This document shows, piece after piece, positions 1-5,290 of a DNA stretch of 8,969 nt (positions within the stretch are counted from its first letter, which is position 1; each line of letters opens with the position of its first letter). The notes under the pieces were generated by a model. It was not told the origin of the DNA, ran no database searches, and saw nothing but the letters and a program-made list of their open reading frames with translations. The stretch comes from Nitrososphaeraceae archaeon. GTDB taxonomy: Archaea; Thermoproteota; Nitrososphaeria; Nitrososphaerales; Nitrososphaeraceae. The translations under genes and the position numbers were made by a program. Where the stretch lies: positions 1 through 8,969 of the forward strand of contig JAICHI010000040.1 of NCBI GenBank assembly GCA_025922735.1. The letters are read 5' to 3'.

Positions 1-212
1 AGACCTTTTTCAGTTGTCTTGAATGTCTGCTTATCTAAGTCATATCGAAGCAAGTCGCTTTCAGCTAGAACCATCCCATATTCTTTCAATTGTGTATAGC
101 TAAGATTTGTCTTATACATTATCTCGATCTTTTTAGTTACGCCGCCATTTGCAACTTCTAGAATCTGGCAGATTATCTCAATTCTGTTTCTATACCTATT
201 TCTATTTGCCAC
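1..212 (-). CDS. Winged-helix DNA-binding protein, HTH_45-like (partial, C-terminus beyond window)
   Basis: The minus-strand frame opens with GTG at 212 and stays open to base 1, giving about 70 residues. It is a clear paralog of the complete gene at 2405-2668. Shared blocks, in order, are YR(N/S)R, QILE(V/A)ANGGVTK, IMYK, LSY(T/A)QLKEY, a leucine-rich recognition region and TTEKG at the wing. This layout is typical of the short archaeal HTH_45-type winged-helix proteins, which act as small transcription regulators. The GTG start is chosen because an in-frame TAA lies two codons upstream (216-218) and because an AT-rich TATA-like box (235-245) is about 27 bp upstream, which fits a leaderless transcript. 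Compared with the paralog it carries one extra residue after GGVTK (a 3-nt indel). The C-terminal residues are missing only because the window ends. Its targets are unknown; regulator function is inferred from the family. Confidence 0.8.
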   Translation of the reverse strand, partial: MANRNRYRNRIEIICQILEVANGGVTKKIEIMYKTNLSYTQLKEYGMVLAESDLLRYDLDKQTFKTTEKG

Positions 213-234
213 CGCTTATTTTTAGAAGATCTAT

Positions 235-245
235 GATATTAAATA
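235..245 (-). promoter_or_regulatory. TATA-like box of the winged-helix gene at 1-212
   Basis: On the minus strand this AT-only stretch reads ATATTTAATAT. Its centre is about 28 bp upstream of the GTG at 212, the usual archaeal TATA-to-start distance when the mRNA has no leader. Position and composition are seen in the sequence; promoter activity is inferred. Confidence 0.45.
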
Positions 246-259
246 TAGTTATTATACAG

Positions 260-282
260 TATTTGCCAAATATAGGCAAATA
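260..282. repeat. Inverted repeat upstream of the winged-helix promoter (possible operator)
   Basis: There are perfect 8-bp arms, TATTTGCC (260-267) and GGCAAATA (275-282), separated by 7 bp. The repeat sits just upstream of the TATA-like box of the minus-strand winged-helix gene and in the divergent space before the broken gene at 368. A dyad of this size would suit a dimeric winged-helix regulator, possibly the product of the adjacent gene itself. That role is an inference. The sequence is AT-rich, so some chance of random occurrence remains. Confidence 0.45.
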
Positions 283-367
283 TATGCACATTTTATCCAA
301 ATCAAGACAGATGACTAGGATATTCTCCTGACCGTTTTCATTTTTTATTGGGTCGAGATGGCAGAGC

Positions 368-822
368 ATGATAGCGGAAAATGAAAAATATTGGCAGGAT
401 GAACTAAGCACGCTTGGTATAGAATGTAAACGAAAAATGAACTTACCGACAAGGAGGAATTAGAAGAGCATGCTACGGCCGTAAAGGAAGTCTATTTTCC
501 GGATTACAAGACTACTCATGATGATAGCTACAGAGAAATTGACCGATCACAGTTTGAGTATATTGTTTAGAGAGAAATGCAATGGAATAGTATGATAGCA
601 AGTTCAGAGAGCCCAGCACATCATGAGGAATATGGATTTCAGGCTGGTGCCTAGGAGATAATTTCAAAGCAAGAGCATAAATCCTTTGATGACTTGGAAG
701 AAAGAGTGGAAGGTCCTCCTCTTTGGATCTGGGCAGTCATCGTGGGTGCAATAATACTTGCTAAATTCACTTTACGATGGTCAGGACTAAAGCGGCTTGC
801 AAGAGATCTGAGAAAAAGGTAA
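368..822 (+). pseudogene. Broken small membrane-protein gene (one frameshift, two in-frame TAG codons)
   Basis: Reading from ATG 368 gives MIAENEKYWQDELSTLGIE and continues to an A-run at 433-437. One added A there would join it to a downstream frame (GAA at 439) beginning ELTDKEELEEHATAV. That frame runs to TAA at 820-822, interrupted only by TAG at 568-570 and TAG at 652-654. The last third contains a hydrophobic segment, PLWIWAVIVGAIILAKF, followed by a basic tail, RLARDLRKR, as in a single-pass membrane protein with a cytoplasmic end. If repaired, the product would be about 151 residues with an acidic, Tyr/Glu-rich soluble N-terminal part. The protein-like composition over about 450 bp in essentially one frame is the evidence. 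I do not recognise the family. Both internal stops could come from a single change in a CAG or similar codon. Sequencing error could explain the A-run shift but less easily both stops. Confidence 0.6.
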
Positions 823-853
823 TAGGAGAGGATCATAGTCAGTAATACTAAAC

Positions 854-863
854 TTATTTTATA
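854..863 (+). promoter_or_regulatory. TATA-like box of the tetracysteine gene pair
   Basis: TTATTTTATA is centred about 27 bp upstream of ATG 886, so transcription would begin at or next to the start codon. Spacing and composition are seen; activity is inferred. Confidence 0.5.
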
Positions 864-885
864 CTATGCCCGCGGCGATATCCTC

Positions 886-1146
886 ATGGCGAGCGAGGTT
901 ATAGCTACTGACAAGCAGTATCCTAAGCTGTCCAAGGCAGCTTCGGGATACCTTGAGATAGACCACTTCAAAAATGCCGACCTTCATGCAGGCTATTTCT
1001 GCTATAATTGCATATACTTCATCAAGGACAACCATTGCGCTATAGTGGAAGACACAGGACCTGACGTTAACGGCCGAGAGTCTGGCATCATAGCACCACA
1101 CGGTGTCTGCACATTGTGGGACCCAAATGAGAGGGAGGCGCGATAA
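886..1146 (+). CDS. Small tetracysteine protein, first of tandem pair (possible Fe-S or metal protein)
   Basis: The protein has 86 residues, no signal peptide and no membrane segment. Cysteines are at 39, 42, 51 and 75, giving C-x2-C-x8-C-x23-C. The core reads GYFCYNCIYF, then HCAIVEDTGPDV and later IIAPHGVC. The next gene encodes a diverged paralog with the same core, which supports this reading frame over the long opposite-strand frame. Four conserved Cys with an aromatic-rich CxxC region recall high-potential iron-sulfur proteins, but the spacing between the third and fourth Cys is longer than I would expect there, so a zinc site is equally possible. The His in APHG is a further candidate ligand. 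ATG 886 fits a leaderless start given the TATA-like box at 854-863. The downstream paralog begins 1 bp after this stop, so the two are probably co-transcribed. Function is unknown; a redox role is an inference. Confidence 0.8.
   Translation: MASEVIATDKQYPKLSKAASGYLEIDHFKNADLHAGYFCYNCIYFIKDNHCAIVEDTGPDVNGRESGIIAPHGVCTLWDPNEREAR
1133..1138 (+). promoter_or_regulatory. Ribosome binding site deciding the GTG start at 1148
   Basis: GGGAGG ends 9 nt before GTG 1148 and matches an anti-Shine-Dalgarno CCUCC well. It lies inside the last codons of the upstream gene. It favours GTG 1148 over the in-frame ATG at 1103, which would sit deep inside the upstream gene. Confidence 0.55.
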
Positions 1147-1147
1147 G

Positions 1148-1519
1148 GTGACAGACATTGGACAGAAGATAAAAGAAGCTGCTGGCGCAGTTGATAATCT
1201 AACAAAGTTCAAGAAAAGGAGCAAGCTACAGGCATCGTACATTGAATACGACAAGTTTGCCGACTCGAACTTGCATGAAGGATACTTCTGCTACAACTGT
1301 ATCTACTGGATGAGTGCTAGCGGCGGCAAGTGCATGCTGGTAGAAGATAAAGGACCAGATGTGATGGGCAAAGTGTCAGACGTAATTGCACCGCATGGAT
1401 GCTGCATGGCATACGAAGCTAACTATGACAAGCTGCACGATACACGAACCCCGACTGAAGGTGTTGCAATAGATACAGAAAAGAATAAGGATAAAGTCAC
1501 GACTGCAGACGTCGTGTAA
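1148..1519 (+). CDS. Small tetracysteine protein, second of tandem pair
   Basis: From GTG 1148 the product is 123 residues. It shares the core of the preceding protein: SYIEYDKF / GYLEIDHF, GYFCYNCIY, a third Cys in CMLVEDKGPDVMG, and IAPHGCC. Cysteines are at 48, 51, 62, 85 and 86, so the fourth ligand position is doubled (CC). It has a longer, helix-prone and basic N-terminal extension (about residues 1-30) and a polar, Lys/Thr-rich C-terminal tail of about 35 residues, both absent from the paralog. Cys to Cys spacing is C-x2-C-x10-C-x22-C. The start is set by a GGAGG element 9 nt upstream and by placement directly after the previous stop; an ATG at 1103 in frame is less likely. A metal or Fe-S binding role is inferred from the conserved Cys pattern only. 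Confidence 0.8.
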   Translation: MTDIGQKIKEAAGAVDNLTKFKKRSKLQASYIEYDKFADSNLHEGYFCYNCIYWMSASGGKCMLVEDKGPDVMGKVSDVIAPHGCCMAYEANYDKLHDTRTPTEGVAIDTEKNKDKVTTADVV

Positions 1520-1526
1520 CTTTTTT
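1520..1526 (+). terminator. T-run terminator after the tetracysteine pair
   Basis: Six T residues (1521-1526) follow almost directly after the TAA at 1517-1519. Archaeal transcription often ends at such U-tracts without a strong hairpin. No stable stem is obvious here. Confidence 0.4.
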
Positions 1527-1626
1527 GTTCTAAAACAGCTATTATGAGCTTAACAAGGATAGGATAGCATGGACAAGGTGCTAAAAAATCGTGCAAGTTA
1601 TAGAACATAGGCACCGGAAACTTTTA

Positions 1627-1646
1627 CCGCTTCGCAATTAAAGCGG
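1627..1646 (+). promoter_or_regulatory. TATA-like box inside an inverted repeat, promoter of the coiled-coil gene
   Basis: The arms CCGCTT (1627-1632) and AAGCGG (1641-1646) enclose AATTA, which together with the first bases of the second arm forms a TATA-like AATTAAA centred about 27 bp before ATG 1665. A protein binding this dyad would compete with TBP, which suggests repressor control. The repeat and spacing are seen; regulation is inferred. Confidence 0.45.
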
Positions 1647-1664
1647 AAAGCGATACTATTGTAA

Positions 1665-2153
1665 ATGGCAGAAAAGCTCAAAGACATGAAAAAGACGACG
1701 TCTGATGCAGTTGAGATAATAAGGGAACTTGGATCGCCGGATGTACAAAAGTCACTTGAGAAGATTCGTGACACTGCCAAGGTTGGCAGCGAGATAATTA
1801 AGTCGCTTAAAGAGCCAACCATGGTAACAAACATTGAAAACATTCGTAAGACTACCGAGTCGATTGAAAAAAGTAGTGCAAGAATTGAAAGGGTCACAAT
1901 GGAGCTGAAGAATTCGGGTGTACTTGACGAGACAAGGGAAACGATCAAGTCCGCTAAATACACTATCAGCTCAGTAGGCGACAGCAAGAACCTGGGTGAA
2001 ACAATGGATGCCCTCAAGGAGATGCTGCGCTCTATTTCTGCGCTTGTAGATGAACTAAAACTCACTGTGGTAGAATCGAAACAGTCAGGAACAATTCACA
2101 ACATAGAAGAGACAATTCGAGAGACAAGGAGTGCATTTACTGAACACAGATAG
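1665..2153 (+). CDS. Coiled-coil protein with repeated helical modules
   Basis: The product is 162 residues, highly charged, with almost no aromatic residues, no Cys and no membrane segment, and a near-continuous heptad-like spacing of Ile, Leu and Val. At least three stretches look alike: GSPDVQKSLEKIRDTAK (about 23-39), NSGVLDETRETIKSAK (about 83-98) and QSGTIHNIEETIRETRSAF (about 140-158), each a short Gly-containing turn followed by an amphipathic helix ending in E-x-I-R/K-x-T/A. This resembles tandem helices seen in archaeal coiled-coil proteins and in the helical parts of chemoreceptor or DUF948-like proteins, but I do not recognise a named family. ATG 1665 fits a leaderless start. The gene ends with TAG and is followed by remnants of a small membrane-protein gene, which may once have been its partner. 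A scaffold-like role is only an inference. Confidence 0.8.
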   Translation: MAEKLKDMKKTTSDAVEIIRELGSPDVQKSLEKIRDTAKVGSEIIKSLKEPTMVTNIENIRKTTESIEKSSARIERVTMELKNSGVLDETRETIKSAKYTISSVGDSKNLGETMDALKEMLRSISALVDELKLTVVESKQSGTIHNIEETIRETRSAFTEHR

Positions 2154-2197
2154 ATGATGGATATGACTTCTGAGTAATCGTCAAGTCAATCAAGAAC

Positions 2198-2344
2198 ATG
2201 CCTGAAAGGATATACATCAGTGAGTTGGACTCCGCAGAGAATCAGGAACAACACCAAGTCATCGGCAGGAAGAAGAGGCGATGACGACAAGAATACAGAA
2301 AGCCAACGATAGTATGGGTTGTAGTTACTCTATCTATCATATAG
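2198..2344 (+). pseudogene. Remnant of a small membrane-protein gene (in-frame TGA, truncated)
   Basis: ATG 2198 opens MPERIYISELDSAENQEQH and runs to a basic RKKRR stretch that meets TGA at 2282-2284. The same frame then continues RQEYRKPTIVWVVVTLSII to TAG at 2342-2344. A basic stretch followed by a hydrophobic helix is the layout of a small single-pass membrane protein, but the hydrophobic part is only about 12 residues, too short to span a membrane. A CGA to TGA change would restore an unbroken run of arginines. It lies 44 bp after the coiled-coil gene. Alternatively the first 28 codons alone could be a tiny intact gene. Evidence is composition and frame continuity only. Confidence 0.4.
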
Positions 2345-2374
2345 TAAAAACTGTGATAATAAAACTTCGAGATG

Positions 2375-2382
2375 CTTTTATA
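2375..2382 (+). promoter_or_regulatory. TATA-like box of the complete winged-helix gene
   Basis: CTTTTATA is centred about 27 bp upstream of ATG 2405. It touches the upstream ATG at 2384, so transcripts from this box would exclude that ATG. A weaker AT-rich stretch near 2355-2365 could serve a transcript starting near 2384. Confidence 0.45.
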
Positions 2383-2404
2383 GATGTTAATATCTAGGAT
2401 AGGC

Positions 2405-2668
2405 ATGAAATATAGAAGCAGAACTGATATAACTGCTCAAATTCTAGAAGCTGCAAATGGCGGCGTAACTAAAACTAAGATAATGTATAAGGCCTTCTTG
2501 TCATACGCCCAGCTGAAAGAATACCTGACAGTGCTGATAGAAAACGGGCTACTAGAGTATATCGAAGGAGAGCAGATCTACCGGACAACTGAGAAAGGTA
2601 ATCGCTTCCTAAAGATATACAACCAGATTGGCGAATATGTGGCAGCAGACATGTCTGAGAAGAAGTAA
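2405..2668 (+). CDS. Winged-helix DNA-binding protein, HTH_45-like
   Basis: The product is 87 residues from ATG 2405 (94 from the in-frame ATG at 2384). It opens MKYRSRTDITAQILEAANGG, then GVTKTKIMYKAFLSYAQLKEYL (helix 2 and recognition helix), LIENGLLEYIEG and the wing YRTTEKGNRFL, and ends in a short amphipathic helix, the usual site of dimer contacts. This is the common size and order of archaeal HTH_45-type single-domain regulators. The minus-strand gene at 1-212 is a paralog with several identical blocks. ATG 2405 is preferred because the paralog's conserved region begins at the same place and because the TATA-like box at 2375-2382 would start transcription there. It may regulate neighbours or itself; the target is unknown. 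It is on the same strand as the membrane-anchored protein gene downstream but that gene has its own promoter-like box. Confidence 0.85.
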   Translation: MKYRSRTDITAQILEAANGGVTKTKIMYKAFLSYAQLKEYLTVLIENGLLEYIEGEQIYRTTEKGNRFLKIYNQIGEYVAADMSEKK

Positions 2669-2679
2669 TAAAATAATCT

Positions 2680-2691
2680 ATTTTAAATAAC
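2680..2691 (+). promoter_or_regulatory. TATA-like box of the membrane-anchored protein gene
   Basis: TATTTTAAATAA is centred about 27 bp upstream of GTG 2713, placing the transcript start at the GTG. This supports the GTG as the true, leaderless start. Confidence 0.5.
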
Positions 2692-2712
2692 CAAGATCAC
2701 TGAATCAGAATC

Positions 2713-3456
2713 GTGCCTCAAAAGCGGCGAACAGCCATCCGGCGGGTGATAATCATGACCGCCATATTCGCAACATTGGGTGTTGGGGTGAGCATTGCCA
2801 TTATTGCTGCAGGTGGGGGCTTTGAGAGTTCTAGCCCAAACATCTTAGACCCGCCCACAGAGGCAGATATCTGGAAGGTTGGCGATCACATACAGGACGG
2901 GATGACCCTGGAATATGCCTTAACTTCAAGGGGCGAGCTAAATTCACTCGAATCTGCGCTGGTATCAATGAACTTTCGCCAAGCCGGTGAAAATTGGAAC
3001 GTCAGGTTCACGATCACAAACGGCACTGGCCAGCCGTCAATAGACCACACATTAGTAATGTCAAATGAACTGACCCGGGAGGGTCAGCTTGACGAGTCGT
3101 TCAGGCCTTACTTTGAGCATATACAGTCATCAATTTTTGCAGTCCGCGACATGGAGTACGGCGAAAGCCCAAAGTATCTCGTATTGGGCGCGCCGTGGAA
3201 TACGATATTTGTTGGCTCGTCTTCAGTAACAGCTAGGGTGACAAACGAAGAGCGTGTGAGCACTCCCGCGGGGGTCTTTGACTCGTTCGTGCTCAGTTAC
3301 AAGCTCGCAGAACAGACGAGCAAAATCTGGGTCGTTCGTGACATGCCGCTACCAGTCAAGGCAGAGGTGTATGACGCAGAAGACAAGCTGTTGTACCAGT
3401 ATGAGCTCGTAAATGTGTCTGGAGTGACGTCAGCAGCTATCGGCAACTCGCTGTAA
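2713..3456 (+). CDS. Membrane-anchored extracytoplasmic protein of unknown function
   Basis: The product is 247 residues from a GTG start. A basic N-terminus (MPQKRRTAIRR) is followed by one hydrophobic helix at about 11-33 with small residues, then a small-residue and Ser linker and a soluble domain from about 45 to the end. There is no lipobox Cys, so the helix is probably an uncleaved anchor with the domain outside the cell. The domain is beta-rich; late in it comes VSTPAGVFDSFVLSYK and then KIWVVRDMPLPVKAEVYD. This sequence of elements resembles DUF3108- or LolA-like beta-sheet domains, but that is a pattern impression only. It converges with the next gene, with 7 bp between stops. It has its own TATA-like box. 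Function is unknown; its surface location is inferred from topology. Confidence 0.82.
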   Translation: MPQKRRTAIRRVIIMTAIFATLGVGVSIAIIAAGGGFESSSPNILDPPTEADIWKVGDHIQDGMTLEYALTSRGELNSLESALVSMNFRQAGENWNVRFTITNGTGQPSIDHTLVMSNELTREGQLDESFRPYFEHIQSSIFAVRDMEYGESPKYLVLGAPWNTIFVGSSSVTARVTNEERVSTPAGVFDSFVLSYKLAEQTSKIWVVRDMPLPVKAEVYDAEDKLLYQYELVNVSGVTSAAIGNSL

Positions 3457-3463
3457 ATAGCTT

Positions 3464-3949
3464 TTAAGACTTCTTTGGAAAATAGACATTTTCGATCATC
3501 CAGTCACCGTACGATCTGATCCTCCTATCAATCTCGCACCAAAAATGCATCGAGCCGGGTAGGACTTCAATACTGCCTTTGGGTATGATTATTACCTTGG
3601 CACCCTCTTTACCTTCATACGTGTAGGCATCCTTTGGCTTAGCATCGTTGCCTATAAGTTCGACTGCCTTTTGTTTCACCGTCTCCCTTGGCACAGGAAA
3701 GACCCTGCGAAATTTGTCAACCACTAGGCTAATATTTTCAGTGCCATATGAGTCAAGATCAGAGATCTTACCTGGTATTGGAAAGTGCAGTTGTAGATCG
3801 ACGCTATAGTGCGATCCTACAAATTGTGCAAGCTCATTTACCTTCTGATAAGCTATATTAGGACTTCTCTTTAATGCTACAGCAAGAGTGTCACGGTTAC
3901 GTCTGATATTAAGGTGCAGGTCGTCCATAATGCTGGAAAATGTCCCCAA
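3464..3949 (-). CDS. Conserved-looking protein of unknown function
   Basis: The minus-strand product is 161 residues from TTG 3949, or 154 from ATG 3929. It is soluble, with no signal peptide and a Cys only near the C-terminus. It begins with a helix-rich region (DDLHLNIRRNRDTLAVALK), has mixed alpha/beta content around LQLHFPIPGKISDLDSYG, and ends in an aromatic-rich region with SMHFWCEIDRRIRSYGDW. I do not recognise the family. TTG 3949 is chosen because a TATA-like box (3972-3980 on the minus strand) lies about 27 bp upstream; ATG 3929 would leave a leader of about 20 nt and is a real alternative. It is divergent from hemL, with 72 bp between the starts, so the promoters are back to back. 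It may simply be a neighbour; a link with tetrapyrrole synthesis is not shown. Confidence 0.75.
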   Translation of the reverse strand: MGTFSSIMDDLHLNIRRNRDTLAVALKRSPNIAYQKVNELAQFVGSHYSVDLQLHFPIPGKISDLDSYGTENISLVVDKFRRVFPVPRETVKQKAVELIGNDAKPKDAYTYEGKEGAKVIIIPKGSIEVLPGSMHFWCEIDRRIRSYGDWMIENVYFPKKS

Positions 3950-3971
3950 TGCAGTTTTCTTACAATTTGCG

Positions 3972-3980
3972 GTTAATTAG
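3972..3980 (-). promoter_or_regulatory. TATA-like box of the minus-strand gene at 3464-3949
   Basis: On the minus strand this reads CTAATTAAC, centred about 27 bp upstream of the TTG at 3949. It is separated by only about 10 bp from the plus-strand box of hemL, so the two promoters share one short intergenic region. Confidence 0.45.
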
Positions 3981-3988
3981 CATTACAA

Positions 3989-3996
3989 TTATTATA
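3989..3996 (+). promoter_or_regulatory. TATA-like box of the hem operon
   Basis: TTATTATA is centred near 3993, about 28 bp before the TTG start of hemL at 4022. It predicts a leaderless operon transcript. The position is seen; promoter activity is inferred. Confidence 0.55.
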
Positions 3997-4021
3997 GCTC
4001 TTGGTAAAGATCTACACATGA

Positions 4022-5290
4022 TTGAAATCTGATCAGCTCTTTGCCAAGGCAAAAAAAATCTTGCCCGGCGGGGTTAACAGTCCTGTGCGCTTTTACGAGC
4101 CTTATCCTTTCTTTGCGACCTCTGCGCTCGGAAGCAAGCTCACTACTGCCGATCATCAGATCTACCTTGACTACTGCATGGGTTATGGAGCGATGGTTCT
4201 TGGACATGGCTATTCTTCGGTAATCGAAGCTGTCCGTTCCCAACTTAATAACGGGACACTCTTTTGCGTGCCCACAGAATGCGAGATCAATCTGGCGGAA
4301 ATGATATGCCGGGTTGTGCCGTGCGGAGAAATGGCGCGTCTTGTCAATACCGGCTCTGAAGCCACAATGCATGCCATCAGGCTTGCCCGCGCTTTTACAA
4401 AGAGAAAAGGGGTGATTAAGTTTGAAGGTGGATACCATGGTGCGCATGATTATGTTCTTGTCAAGGCGGGATCGGGTATGGCTAGCATGCCTGCATCAGA
4501 GGGAATGCTTGAAGAGGCGTCAGCTCAGACGAAAGTTGTGCCGTACAACATGCCGGCTGAGCTTGAGCGCGCAATTGAAAAGAACCGTAACACTGCCTGT
4601 GTCATCATGGAACCTGTGCTTGCAAACATTGGGCTTGTGTTGCCAGAAAAGGGATACCTTAACGAAGTGAGGAAAATAACCGAGCAGAACGATATTATCT
4701 TGATATTTGATGAAGTGGTCACTGGCTTCCGTCTTGCACTTGGCGGCGCCAGTGAGTTCTTTGGACTCATGCCAGACCTCGTAACATTTGCAAAGGCACT
4801 TGGTAACGGCCTGCCGATAGCTGCGATCGCAGGTAAGAAAGAGATAATGGACAAGCTCGCACCTGCAGGTGGCGTCTATCAGGCAAGTACATTTGCTGGC
4901 AATCCTGTGTCTGTAGCAGCAGGTATTGCTACATTGGAAACATTGACTGAAGCCAAAAATACGATATATCCCAAGATCGCCAAAACATGCGATAGCATTG
5001 TTGGCGGCATCAAAGATATGCTGGCTAGAGCTCAGCTTGACTGTACTGTCAATTCAATAGGCTCAATGTTCCAGCTATTTTTTACTAGCGAAAGGGTAAA
5101 GGATGAAGCTGGTGCCAAGAAGGCAGACGCAAGAATGTTCCGCAAATTGTTCGACGAGCTGCTAAAGCAGGATATCTTCATCCCTCCTTCACAGTTTGAA
5201 ACTTGCTTTGTATCGTATGCACACACCGAAGACGACGTGGACAAGACAATAGAGGCATACGGCAAGGCATTTCGTGAGATAAAGAAATGA
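4022..5290 (+). CDS. hemL: Glutamate-1-semialdehyde 2,1-aminomutase
   Basis: HemL is a PLP enzyme that converts glutamate-1-semialdehyde to 5-aminolevulinate, the last step of the C5 route to tetrapyrroles, in the cytoplasm. The 422-residue product has the family landmarks in order: ILPGGVNSPVR (about 13-23), NTGSEATMHAIRLAR (109-123), FEGGYHGAHD (134-143), the PLP aspartate region IFDEVVTGFRLALGG (228-242), and VTFAKALGNGLPIAAIAG, whose Lys258 should form the Schiff base. Length is normal. The start must be TTG 4022: an in-frame TGA ends just before it (4019-4021), and the conserved region begins soon after. A nearby ATG at 4018 is out of frame and runs into a stop. It is the first gene of the four-gene operon; its stop overlaps the hemC start (ATGA). 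hemA and hemB, which supply and consume its substrate and product, are elsewhere. Confidence 0.97.
   Translation: MKSDQLFAKAKKILPGGVNSPVRFYEPYPFFATSALGSKLTTADHQIYLDYCMGYGAMVLGHGYSSVIEAVRSQLNNGTLFCVPTECEINLAEMICRVVPCGEMARLVNTGSEATMHAIRLARAFTKRKGVIKFEGGYHGAHDYVLVKAGSGMASMPASEGMLEEASAQTKVVPYNMPAELERAIEKNRNTACVIMEPVLANIGLVLPEKGYLNEVRKITEQNDIILIFDEVVTGFRLALGGASEFFGLMPDLVTFAKALGNGLPIAAIAGKKEIMDKLAPAGGVYQASTFAGNPVSVAAGIATLETLTEAKNTIYPKIAKTCDSIVGGIKDMLARAQLDCTVNSIGSMFQLFFTSERVKDEAGAKKADARMFRKLFDELLKQDIFIPPSQFETCFVSYAHTEDDVDKTIEAYGKAFREIKK

Noticed and set aside
568..654. In-frame TAG codons at 568 and 652 as pyrrolysine or other recoding
   Set aside because: TAG is the normal stop of two well-supported genes here (2151-2153 and 8038-8040), no Pyl genes are visible, and the same frame also has a frameshift, so decay is simpler.
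859..1254. Long minus-strand open frame opposite the tetracysteine genes
   Set aside because: The plus-strand frames are paralogous to each other with conserved Cys and motif order; the opposite frame is a shadow.
1598..2065. Long Ser-rich minus-strand frame opposite the coiled-coil gene
   Set aside because: Its Ser/Leu/Val bias is what arises from reading the reverse of a Lys/Glu/Ile-rich helical gene; the plus frame has a correctly placed promoter and repeated modules.
2154..2172. C/D-box-like motifs (ATGATGG then CTGA)
   Set aside because: The C box is imperfect and no D'/C' pair follows at proper spacing, so a guide RNA is not supported.
3992..4447. Minus-strand open frame overlapping the hemL start
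   Set aside because: It lies over the conserved N-terminal region of hemL and shows no recognisable protein family.
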